A DNA stretch of 34,793 bases, from positions 1 to 34,793 of the forward strand of contig JBCBKN010000001.1 of the NCBI GenBank assembly GCA_038521775.1. Direction: 5' to 3'. Source of the DNA: J013 sp038521775. Lineage in GTDB: Bacteria > Pseudomonadota > Alphaproteobacteria > Rhodobacterales > Rhodobacteraceae. Shown here piece after piece: positions 1 to 6,972 of the stretch; the stretch's first letter is position 1, and every line of letters begins with the position of its first letter. A model generated the notes under the pieces. That model worked only from the letters and a program-made list of their open reading frames with translations, did not search any database and was not told where the DNA came from. The position numbers and the translations under genes were made by a program.

Positions 1-834
1 CCGTCCGGGCAGACCGCGCTGATCTATGATGAGGCGCTGGGCGCGCAGCATTTCGAGCGCCAATCGCTGCTTTCCGACCTGGCCCAGGCCTCGACCCAGG
101 CCCAGTTCGAGCTCCATTACCAGCCGCAATTCGATCTTGCCGCCGGGCAGGTCACCGCGCTGGAGGGGCTGATGCGCTGGCGCCATCCCGATCGCGGCGT
201 TCTTGCGCCGGGCGAGTTCTTTGCGCTGGCGCGCGAGGCGGGGATCATGGAGGACATCGATCTGGCGGCCATGACGACCGGGGTCGACGAACTTCCCGCG
301 CTTCGGGCTGCACTTGGCGATGGCGCACGGCTGGCGCTCAATGTCAGCCGGGCAACGCTGGCGCGCACCGATTATCTGGAGCGTCTGTCCGATGAGCTGC
401 TGCGCCACGGGCTGCTTGCGGCGGATGTGAGGCTGGAGCTGCACGATGTGGTCGCGCCGGAGGACACGGATCTTTTGCAGCGGGCCGCGGATGCCGGGTT
501 CGCGCTGGTGCTCGACGAGTTCGGGATGGGCTCGGCGGGGCTCGGCGCGCTGTCACATCTGCCGATCTCGGGGCTGAAGATCGATGCGCGCCTGGTGCGC
601 AACATGACAGCGGGCGATCAGAACGCGTCGGTGATCCGCGCCATTATCGGGCTCTGCGGTGAGCTCGACATCGATGTGGTGGTTTCGGGGGTGGCGGACA
701 CCGCGCATGTCCCGCTCCTGCGTGCCTTGGGGGCGATGACCGTGCAGGGCTTTGCCCTCGCGCCGCCAATGCCCGCAACGGGGATTGCGGATTGGGCGGC
801 GCGCGAGGATCTATCGGCCTCCAAAGGCGGCTAA
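1..834 (+). CDS. C-terminal part of a GGDEF/EAL-type c-di-GMP protein with a degenerate EAL domain (5' truncated)
   Basis: The frame is open from the window edge to TAA at 832-834, giving 277 visible residues. Residues 1-30 look like the end of a GGDEF domain (a YDEALGAQ stretch followed by an ERQSLLSDL linker), and residues 33-265 form an EAL domain. EAL domains normally hydrolyse cyclic di-GMP using conserved metal ligands. Retained here are Glu55 (EAL itself reads EGL), Asn114, Glu146, Lys193 in LKID and Gln249 in QGF. Changed are the DDFG loop (DEFG, residues 172-175) and the EGVE loop (SGVA, 229-232), where the conserved Glu is lost. I infer weak or no phosphodiesterase activity, perhaps a c-di-GMP sensor. 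The upstream half is outside the window, so the full architecture is unknown. The gene is convergent with gltA. Confidence 0.85.
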   Translation, partial: PSGQTALIYDEALGAQHFERQSLLSDLAQASTQAQFELHYQPQFDLAAGQVTALEGLMRWRHPDRGVLAPGEFFALAREAGIMEDIDLAAMTTGVDELPALRAALGDGARLALNVSRATLARTDYLERLSDELLRHGLLAADVRLELHDVVAPEDTDLLQRAADAGFALVLDEFGMGSAGLGALSHLPISGLKIDARLVRNMTAGDQNASVIRAIIGLCGELDIDVVVSGVADTAHVPLLRALGAMTVQGFALAPPMPATGIADWAAREDLSASKGG

Positions 835-868
835 GAGCGCCCAACCCCGGCAGGGTCTGGCAGCGCTG

Positions 869-891
869 GCCGGGGCGGGGGCGGCCCCGGC
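869..891. terminator. GC-rich hairpin between convergent EAL gene and gltA
   Basis: An 8-bp perfect inverted repeat, GCCGGGGC at 869-876 and GCCCCGGC at 884-891, has a 7-nt loop and lies in the 94-bp gap between two convergent genes. The flanking GCTGGC (865-870) and GCCAGC (892-897) could extend it with a bulge. There is no T tract on either strand, so a bidirectional terminator role is inferred from position and stability only. Confidence 0.4.
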
Positions 892-928
892 GCCAGCCAT
901 CGCGGCCGGACCGGAGGCCGGGAGGCGG

Positions 929-2227
929 TCAGCTGCGCGTGCCGATATCGGTATAGTCGCGCGACTGTTCACCCATGTAGAGCTGGCGCGGGCGGCCGAT
1001 CTTTGCGCCGGGATCCTCCAGCATTTCCTTCCATTGCGCAATCCAGCCGACCGTCCGGGCCAGGGCAAAGATCGGCGTGAACATTGAGGTGGGAAAGCCC
1101 ATCGCATCCAGGATGATGCCAGAATAGAAATCGACATTCGGGTAGAGCTTCTTGTCGACGAAATACTCATCCTCAAGCGCAATTTTCTCAAGCTCTTTCG
1201 CGATCTTGAGGGTTTCGTTGTTCTCGATGCCCAGAAGCTCCAGAACCTCATCGGCCGATTGCTTCATGACCTTCGCGCGCGGATCAAAATTCTTGTAGAC
1301 CCGGTGCCCAAAGCCCATCAGACGGAAGGGATCGTCGCGATCCTTAGCCCGCCTGATATATTCGGGAATGCGCGACACGCTGCCGATCTCGCGCAGCATT
1401 TCCAGACAGGCCTGGTTGGCGCCGCCATGCGCGGGACCCCAGAGACAGGCCACCCCCGCCGCGATGCAGGCAAAGGGGTTGGCCTGCGACGAGCCGGCCA
1501 GGCGCACCGTCGAGGTCGACGCGTTCTGCTCATGATCGGCATGTAGCGTGAAGATACGGTCCATCGCCCGGCTGAGAATCGGGTCGACATTGTAGGTCTC
1601 GGACGGAACGGCAAAGCACATATGCAGAAAGTTCGATGCATAGTCCAAGTCGTTCCGCGGATACACGAATGGTTGGCCGATCGAATATTTATAGGCCCAG
1701 GCACAGATCGTGGGGAGTTTTGCGATCATCCGGATCGAGGCGACTTCCCGCTGCCAGGGATCGTTGATGTCGGTGCTGTCATGGTAAAAGGCCGACATTG
1801 CCCCGACCACACCACAGACAATCGCCATGGGATGCGCGTCGCGCCGGAAGCCGCGAAAGAAATTCACCATCTGCTCATGCAGCATGGTGTGCCGGGTCAC
1901 CCGGAGTTCGAAATCCTCAAGCTGCGCGCTGGTTGGCAGATCGCCATAGAGCAGGATGTAGCAGACCTCGAGAAAATGCGACTGCTCGGCCAGCTGGTCG
2001 ATCGGATAGCCGCGATAGAAAAGCTGCCCCTTCTCGCCATCGATGAAGGTGATCGTGCTTTCGCAGGAGCCGGTCGAGGTATAGCCCGGATCATAGGTGA
2101 ACACGCCCATCTCGCTGTAAAGCTTGCGGATGTCGACGACATCGGGCCCAAGCGTGCCGGCATAAACCGGCAGATCCATGGTCTTGTCGTCAATGGTGAG
2201 GGTTGCCTTGCGATTGGACTCGGGCAT
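929..2227 (-). CDS. gltA: Citrate synthase (type II, hexameric family)
   Basis: Condenses oxaloacetate and acetyl-CoA to citrate, the entry step of the TCA cycle, in the cytoplasm. The 432 residues match the usual length of the bacterial type II enzyme. Visible signatures are HADHEQNAS (229-237), WGPAHGGAN with catalytic His267, the family signature GFGHRVYKNFDPRA (305-318, His308), and the catalytic Asp366 in VDFYSG. The ATG at 2227 is preceded by a strong purine-rich ribosome-binding site (AAGGGGAGAT on the minus strand, 2232-2241). It lies 42 bp downstream of gltX on the same strand, so the two are probably cotranscribed. The gene is entirely typical; no oddities seen. Confidence 0.98.
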   Translation of the reverse strand: MPESNRKATLTIDDKTMDLPVYAGTLGPDVVDIRKLYSEMGVFTYDPGYTSTGSCESTITFIDGEKGQLFYRGYPIDQLAEQSHFLEVCYILLYGDLPTSAQLEDFELRVTRHTMLHEQMVNFFRGFRRDAHPMAIVCGVVGAMSAFYHDSTDINDPWQREVASIRMIAKLPTICAWAYKYSIGQPFVYPRNDLDYASNFLHMCFAVPSETYNVDPILSRAMDRIFTLHADHEQNASTSTVRLAGSSQANPFACIAAGVACLWGPAHGGANQACLEMLREIGSVSRIPEYIRRAKDRDDPFRLMGFGHRVYKNFDPRAKVMKQSADEVLELLGIENNETLKIAKELEKIALEDEYFVDKKLYPNVDFYSGIILDAMGFPTSMFTPIFALARTVGWIAQWKEMLEDPGAKIGRPRQLYMGEQSRDYTDIGTRS

Positions 2228-2269
2228 CTCGATCTCCCCTTGAGGCGTCGGCGGGCCGACCCCTGTGGC

Positions 2270-3694
2270 TCAAGACGAATTTTGCCGCCGCATCCCTGTT
2301 GCGTCGGACAGGCGCGCGAGGGTCTCGCCGCGCCCCAAAATCGCCATTACGTCAAAAATCGGCGGCGAAACAGTCCGCCCGGTGAGCGCCGCCCGCAGGG
2401 GCTGAGCGATTTTTCCAAGCTTGAGATCTTGGGCCTCTGCAAACGCCTTAGTCTCCGTCTCAAGCCCCGCAGCAGTCCAGCTAGCATGCTGCAACCGCTC
2501 AGTCAATCGACCGAGGGCCGCACAGGCCTCCTCGGTCAGCAGGCGGGCGGCCTTCTCATCGGGCAGAAAAGGCCGGGTTCCCAGCAGGAAATGCGACATT
2601 TCTACCAAATCATTCAAGGTCTTGGAGCGGTCCCGCATGGCCGGCAGAGCCGCGGCCAGCATGTCATCGCGCGCCGCATCGACAGGCAATGCGCGCTGCA
2701 GCGCAATATGATCGAGAAACAGGGCGCGCAGCCGCTCGGCGGGCATCGAGCGGATATGCTGGCCCGAGATATGCTCGAGCTTTTTTATGTCGAAGCGCGA
2801 AGGCGCCCGCCCGATGCCGGCCAGCGAAAACCAGGCCACCGCCTCCTCGGTCGAGAAGACCTCCGCATCGCCATGCGACCAGCCCAGCCGCGCGAGGTAG
2901 TTGCGCACCGCCTCGGGGGGAAAGCCCATCTCGCGATAGGCCTCGACACCCAGCGCCCCGTGGCGCTTGGACAGTTTGGCGCCGTCGGGCCCGTGAATGA
3001 GCGGGATATGGGCAAAAACCGGCAGATCCCACCCGGCGGCGGCGTAGATCAGCGCCTGGCGCGCGGCATTGGTGAGATGATCGTCGCCGCGGATCACATG
3101 GGTGACGCCCATATCGTGATCGTCGACAACGACCGCGAGCATATAGGTGGGCACCCCGTCCGAGCGCAGCAGGATCAGATCGTCGAGCGTTGCGTTCTGC
3201 CAGGTGACCGGGCCCTGCACCGCATCCTCGATGGCGGTTTCGCCCTCGCGCGGGGCGCGAAGCCGCACCGAAAACGGCGCATCGGGCAGGGGGCCGGTCG
3301 GGTCGCGCCAGGGCGAGCGGAAGAGCGGCGGGCGGCCCGCGGCGCGCTCGGCCTCGCGAAAGCTGTCGATCTCCTCCTTGGTGGCAAAACAGCGATAGGC
3401 GCTGCCATCGGCCAGCATCTGGTCGACCACGTCGCGGTGCCGGTCGATGCGCGAGACCTGGCTGACCGCCTCGCCGTCCCAGCCAAGCTCAAGCCAGCGC
3501 AGACCGGTCAGGATCGCCTCGGTCGCCTCGGGTGTGGAGCGGGCCCGGTCGGTGTCCTCGATGCGCAGCAGAAAGCGGCCGCCATGATGGCGGGCGAACA
3601 GCCAGTTGAAGAGGGCGGTTCGCGCCCCGCCGATATGGAGAAATCCGGTCGGCGATGGGGCAAAGCGGGTGACGACCCCGGTGGCTTCGTTCAT
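2270..3694 (-). CDS. gltX: Glutamyl-tRNA synthetase
   Basis: Class I aminoacyl-tRNA synthetase charging tRNA-Glu with glutamate. The 474-residue length is normal for GltX and much too long for the tRNA-modifying paralogue GluQ. The N-terminal Rossmann fold carries the HIGH-type motif as HIGG (20-23) within FAPSPTGFLHIGG, and the KMSKS-type motif appears as KLSKRHG (240-246). A C-terminal helical anticodon-binding region follows. The ATG at 3694 has GGAGG about 11 nt upstream. Many alphaproteobacteria carry two gltX copies, so this could be either paralogue; sequence alone does not say whether it also charges tRNA-Gln. It is divergent from comEC with a 70-bp intergenic region and is followed closely by gltA. 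Confidence 0.97.
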   Translation of the reverse strand: MNEATGVVTRFAPSPTGFLHIGGARTALFNWLFARHHGGRFLLRIEDTDRARSTPEATEAILTGLRWLELGWDGEAVSQVSRIDRHRDVVDQMLADGSAYRCFATKEEIDSFREAERAAGRPPLFRSPWRDPTGPLPDAPFSVRLRAPREGETAIEDAVQGPVTWQNATLDDLILLRSDGVPTYMLAVVVDDHDMGVTHVIRGDDHLTNAARQALIYAAAGWDLPVFAHIPLIHGPDGAKLSKRHGALGVEAYREMGFPPEAVRNYLARLGWSHGDAEVFSTEEAVAWFSLAGIGRAPSRFDIKKLEHISGQHIRSMPAERLRALFLDHIALQRALPVDAARDDMLAAALPAMRDRSKTLNDLVEMSHFLLGTRPFLPDEKAARLLTEEACAALGRLTERLQHASWTAAGLETETKAFAEAQDLKLGKIAQPLRAALTGRTVSPPIFDVMAILGRGETLARLSDATGMRRQNSS

Positions 3695-3730
3695 CCTCGG
3701 TTAACCCTCCGGAGGTTCATCTGGCGCATG

Positions 3731-3759
3731 TTATGGACCGGTTCGGGGCCAGAGAACAA
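3731..3759 (-). promoter_or_regulatory. Possible sigma-70-type promoter for gltX-gltA
   Basis: On the minus strand, TTGTTC (3754-3759) is separated by 17 bp from CCATAA (3731-3736) in the short gltX/comEC divergent gap. This would give a leader of roughly 30 nt before the gltX ATG. The -10 match is poor, so this is only a candidate. A GTTC(N9)GAAC inverted repeat (3741-3757) overlaps it. Confidence 0.25.
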
Positions 3760-3764
3760 GTCGG

Positions 3765-5828
3765 ATGCACGGGCGGGGGATCGAGGCGCTGGACCGGATC
3801 CTGAGCACCGAGCGGCTGCAGCTTGTGCTCTGGGTGCCGGTGCTGCTGGGCTGCGGGATCGCGGTCTATTTCGCGCTGGCGGTTGAACCGCCGGTCTGGA
3901 GCGTGGCGGCGCTGCCGCTTTCGGCCCTCTTTGCCCTGACGGTGCGGCGCCTGCCCTGGCGGTATGTGGCGCTGGCGCTGATGCTGGTTGCAACCGGGTA
4001 TTCTGGGGCACTGGCGCGTGCGCATCTGGTGGCCGCGCCGGTTCTGGCGGCCCCGGTTGAGCTGACGCTGGAGGGGCGGGTGCGCGAGATCACCCGCTCG
4101 CAGGCCGGGCATCGGCGGCTGCTTCTCGACCGGGTGCGGCTGCATGGGCTGCCATCGGCGGCCTGGCCCGCGCGGCTGCGGGTGACGCTGCTGCCCGAGG
4201 ATGCCGCGCGGCGGTTTCCGCCGGGCCAGCGGGTGATGCTGCATGCAAGGCTGGCGCCGCCATCGGGGCCGGTGGAGCCCGGCGGGTTCGATTTTCGGCG
4301 CATGGCCTGGTTCGATCGGCTGGGCGCGATCGGGCTGGCGCGCGGGCGGGTCCTGACGCTGGCGCCTGAGGCCGAAACCGGATGGATCGACCGGGGGCGG
4401 CTTGCCCTTGCCGGCTGGCGCGCGCGTCTGTCCGAGCGGCTGCGCGCCGCGTTGCCCGAGGAGACCGGCAGCTTTGCCGCGGCCATTCTGGTGGGCGACC
4501 GGGTGGGTCTGCCCGAGGCCGCCACCGAGGCGCTGCGCCATTCCAACCTGGCCCATCTGCTGGCGATCTCGGGCCTGCATATGGGCCTGTTGACCGGGTT
4601 CGTGTTCGTGGGTTTGCGCCTGATCCTGGCGCTGATCCCACCGCTGTTCCGCCGGCTGCCGGTCAAGCGTGCCGCCGCGCTGGGCGCGATTGCCGCCGGC
4701 CTTGCCTATCTGATGCTCTCGGGGGCGGCCGTGGCTACGCAGCGCAGCTTCATCATGGTGCTGGTTGTGTTTGTCGCGGTGCTGGTCGACCGGCCGGCGA
4801 TTTCGATGCGCTCGGTCGCGCTGGCCGCGACGCTCATCCTGATCGCAACGCCCGAGAGCCTGGTCGAGGTCGGGTTTCAGATGAGCTTTGCTGCCACCAC
4901 CGCGCTGGTGGCCGCCTATGAGGCGCTGCGCGGCCAGCGCTGGTCGCCGGCCGGGCGCGGTTTGCTGCGGGGGGCGGCGACGCTGTGCATCACCTCGCTG
5001 GTCGCCGGGCTGGCAACGGCCCCGATCTCGGCGGCGACCTTTCACCAGACCGCGGTCTACGGGCTGCCCGCCAATCTTGTTGCGGTGCCGCTGATGGGGC
5101 TGTTGATCATGCCCGCTGGCGCCCTTGCGGCCCCGCTGGCGCTGGTCGGGCTGGAGGGGCCGGCGCTCTGGCTCATGGGCGAGGGCATCGGCTGGGTGCT
5201 TGCCATCGCCCGGTTCTTTGCCGGGCTCGACGGGGCGGTGCGGCATGTCGCCGAGCCGGGGGTGGCGGTGCTGGCGCCGCTGGCGCTGGGCGGGGTGTGG
5301 CTGTGCCTGTGGAAGAGCAGGTGGCGGGGGCTGGGCGCGGTGGCGATCCTTGCCGGGCTGATCTGGTGGTCGGCCGCGCCGCCGCGGCCCGAGCTGCTGA
5401 TCACCGCATCGGGCCGGCAGATCGGGCTGATGGGGCCTGACGGGCGGGCGGTCTTTGTCGGCACGCGCGACCGTTGGGCGGTGGGCCAGTGGCTGGAGGC
5501 CGATGGCGACCCGGCAAGCCTGACGGAGGCGGCGCTGCGGCCCGGGCTGGCACGCGAGGCGCGCCGGGCCAGCGGGATGCTGGGCGTCTGGCGGGTCGAG
5601 CTTCTGACCGGGCGAAAGGTCGCCGATCTCGCCGCCTCGCTCTGCACCGCGCAGGTGCTGCTGATCGTGCCGGGCCTGTCTGCGGCGCCGACGGGCGATT
5701 GCCGCGCGCTTACCCGCGATGCGCTGTCCGACGGTGGCGCCATCGCGGTGCGTATGGGTCCCCGCGGGCCGGTGTTGCAGCATGCGCTGACCCTGACGCG
5801 GCGGCTTTGGGACAGCGCCGGCGGGTGA
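3765..5828 (+). CDS. comEC: ComEC/Rec2-family DNA-uptake channel protein, without a metallo-beta-lactamase domain
   Basis: Multi-pass inner-membrane protein of the ComEC/Rec2 family, which carries single-stranded DNA across the cytoplasmic membrane during natural transformation. Residues about 20-90 hold N-terminal membrane segments, about 90-210 a soluble OB-like region (DUF4131 type), and about 225-510 the competence domain with the diagnostic HSNLAHLLAISGLHMG stretch near residues 261-276. The remaining C-terminal region of about 160 residues has no HxHxDH zinc motif, so the nuclease-like metallo-beta-lactamase domain of Bacillus-type ComEC is missing or unrecognisable. ATG at 3765 is the only upstream ATG in this frame. 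The gene is convergent with lexA. Whether the organism is naturally competent cannot be judged here. Confidence 0.93.
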   Translation: MHGRGIEALDRILSTERLQLVLWVPVLLGCGIAVYFALAVEPPVWSVAALPLSALFALTVRRLPWRYVALALMLVATGYSGALARAHLVAAPVLAAPVELTLEGRVREITRSQAGHRRLLLDRVRLHGLPSAAWPARLRVTLLPEDAARRFPPGQRVMLHARLAPPSGPVEPGGFDFRRMAWFDRLGAIGLARGRVLTLAPEAETGWIDRGRLALAGWRARLSERLRAALPEETGSFAAAILVGDRVGLPEAATEALRHSNLAHLLAISGLHMGLLTGFVFVGLRLILALIPPLFRRLPVKRAAALGAIAAGLAYLMLSGAAVATQRSFIMVLVVFVAVLVDRPAISMRSVALAATLILIATPESLVEVGFQMSFAATTALVAAYEALRGQRWSPAGRGLLRGAATLCITSLVAGLATAPISAATFHQTAVYGLPANLVAVPLMGLLIMPAGALAAPLALVGLEGPALWLMGEGIGWVLAIARFFAGLDGAVRHVAEPGVAVLAPLALGGVWLCLWKSRWRGLGAVAILAGLIWWSAAPPRPELLITASGRQIGLMGPDGRAVFVGTRDRWAVGQWLEADGDPASLTEAALRPGLAREARRASGMLGVWRVELLTGRKVADLAASLCTAQVLLIVPGLSAAPTGDCRALTRDALSDGGAIAVRMGPRGPVLQHALTLTRRLWDSAGG

Positions 5829-5982
5829 CGCTCGTGAGGCCGCAGGCCATCGCCATGTGCCGCGCGGTCGCCCGATAGGGAGGTGCACGGTCGTCTGCTG
5901 CGCCGTCTCCAACTCTGTTAACCCGTGGCGTGGCGGCTTGCGAGATCGTTGCGCGCGCGCCCGGGCGTTGGGTGGGTTGCGG

Positions 5983-6016
5983 GGCCGGGATTTGAGTATT
6001 TGAGCCAAGAAGAAGA
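5983..6016 (+). repeat. Candidate dispersed intergenic motif of Rhodobacteraceae type
   Basis: The core GATTTGAGTATTTGAGCC followed by AAGAAGAAG stands out from its GC-rich surroundings. From memory, similar motifs occur many times downstream of genes in Rhodobacteraceae genomes. Only one copy is seen in this window, so repetition is not shown here. Confidence 0.3.
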
Positions 6017-6069
6017 CGCGGTGCGGAGCGCAACGGCATCCATGGTGTCTTGAGGGTTTGGATGTTTTC

Positions 6070-6084
6070 TGCGGGGCGCCCGCA
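6070..6084. terminator. Short hairpin downstream of comEC and lexA
   Basis: TGCGGG (6070-6075) and CCCGCA (6079-6084) form a 6-bp stem with a 3-nt loop. On the plus strand a TTTT run follows only after about a dozen bases (near 6097). It is a weak candidate for termination of comEC or lexA transcripts. Confidence 0.25.
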
Positions 6085-6153
6085 CCGGGGCGGATTTTGA
6101 CGCCGGGCATGTCGCCGCCGGACGCGCAGTTGATCGCCGCCGGGCGCGCGGGC

Positions 6154-6216
6154 GTCAGCAGGTGCGGGTGCCAGGAGGTGCGGGGGTCAGCAGGTCCGGG
6201 GGTCAGTAGGTGCGGA
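6154..6216. repeat. Four-copy 15-16 bp tandem repeat overlapping the lexA stop codon
   Basis: Imperfect units lie at 6154-6168, 6169-6184, 6185-6200 and 6201-6216, each around GTCAGCAGGTGCGGG. The last unit contains the lexA stop codon (TCA at 6203-6205 on the plus strand), so the units downstream are copies of the end of lexA including its stop region. Confidence 0.85.
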
Positions 6217-6895
6217 TCAGCCCGACCATCTTGCCCTGGATCTCCACCTGATCGGCGCCGAGGACACGGGTTTCATAGGCGGGATTCGCGGCCTCCAGCG
6301 CCACCGCGCCGCCGCGCTTGCGCAGCCGTTTGAGCGTGGCCTCATGCCCCTCGATCAGCGCCACGACGATATCGCCGGTCTCGGCCGTGGCCTGGCGACG
6401 CACGATGACCACATCGCCTTCATGGATGCCGGCCTCGATCATCGAATCGCCCTGCACCTCGAGCGCGAAATGCTCGCCCCCGCGGCGGACCATGTCGCTT
6501 GGCACGCCGATCTGATGGCTGGCATGCTGGATCGCCTCGATCGGCGTGCCGGCGGCGATGCGGCCCATCACGGGCACATCGCTTGCCGCCTGTCCCACCT
6601 CGATCTCGGCCCCGATCCCCACCTGCCGGGCCCGGGCGGTGACCGAGGCGGGAAACCGGGTCACCCGCCCCTCCATCACGCTTTCGGGCATCTTCAGAAC
6701 CTCGATCGCGCGGGCGCGATGGGCGAGACGCCGGATAAAGCCACGCTCCTCCAATGCCGAGATCAGCCGGTGGATGCCGGATTTCGAGCGCAGGTCGAGC
6801 GCGGTCTTCATTTCGTCGAATGAGGGCGACACGCCGTCGCGCTGGATCCGGTCATGGATGAAGCGCAGGAGATCGAATTGTTTTTTTGTCAGCAT
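6203..6895 (-). CDS. lexA: LexA SOS repressor
   Basis: Transcriptional repressor of the DNA-damage (SOS) regulon, inactivated by RecA-stimulated self-cleavage. The 230-residue protein has an N-terminal winged helix-turn-helix (residues 1-70, beginning MLTKKQFDLLRFI) and a C-terminal S24 peptidase domain. The cleavage bond is Ala115-Gly116 in RIAAGTPIEA, and the catalytic dyad is Ser151 in QGDSM and Lys189 in ATLKRL. ATG at 6895 fits the family N terminus. The upstream promoter carries a perfect alphaproteobacterial LexA box, so the gene is autoregulated. It is the last gene of a minus-strand series after moeA but has its own promoter in the 77-bp gap. Its stop codon lies in a tandem repeat. 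Confidence 0.98.
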   Translation of the reverse strand: MLTKKQFDLLRFIHDRIQRDGVSPSFDEMKTALDLRSKSGIHRLISALEERGFIRRLAHRARAIEVLKMPESVMEGRVTRFPASVTARARQVGIGAEIEVGQAASDVPVMGRIAAGTPIEAIQHASHQIGVPSDMVRRGGEHFALEVQGDSMIEAGIHEGDVVIVRRQATAETGDIVVALIEGHEATLKRLRKRGGAVALEAANPAYETRVLGADQVEIQGKMVGLIRTY

Positions 6896-6933
6896 GCCGG
6901 GCCTGTGCGCTGCCGTGCGTCTTGTCCCGATTG

Positions 6934-6948
6934 GTTCTATGAAGGTTC
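6934..6948 (-). promoter_or_regulatory. LexA operator (SOS box GTTC-N7-GTTC)
   Basis: GTTC-TATGAAG-GTTC is a perfect match to the alphaproteobacterial LexA box, a direct repeat rather than the palindrome of E. coli. It covers the lexA -10 element, so bound LexA would block RNA polymerase and autoregulate lexA. Confidence 0.9.
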
Positions 6949-6962
6949 GCGTTTTGTGTCAA
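6934..6962 (-). promoter_or_regulatory. lexA promoter
   Basis: Reading the minus strand, a consensus -35 TTGACA (6957-6962) is followed by a 17-bp spacer and TAGAAC as -10 (6934-6939). The leader to the ATG at 6895 would be about 30 nt. The SOS box lies across the -10 and spacer. Confidence 0.8.
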
Positions 6963-6972
6963 GCATGCTCAA

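Larger units (their letters stand above)
5829..6202. other. 374-bp non-coding interval between convergent comEC and lexA
   Basis: No credible gene is present on either strand. The interval holds a short AT-richer motif at about 5983-6016, a TGCGGG-GCG-CCCGCA hairpin at 6070-6084, and a four-copy tandem repeat starting at 6154 that runs into the lexA stop codon. The rest shows nothing I recognise. Confidence 0.6.

Noticed and set aside
3741..3757. GTTC(N9)GAAC in the gltX/comEC gap as an SOS box
   Set aside because: The spacing and orientation do not match GTTC-N7-GTTC, so LexA control of comEC or gltX is not supported.
1622..3886. Long open frame on the plus strand across gltA and gltX (754 codons)
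   Set aside because: It is antisense to two certain genes, its product is Arg/Gly/His-rich without any recognisable domain, and such frames are expected in GC-rich DNA.
3717..6110. Long minus-strand open frame across comEC (797 codons)
   Set aside because: Arg/Pro/Gln-rich shadow of comEC with no signal, domain or ribosome site.
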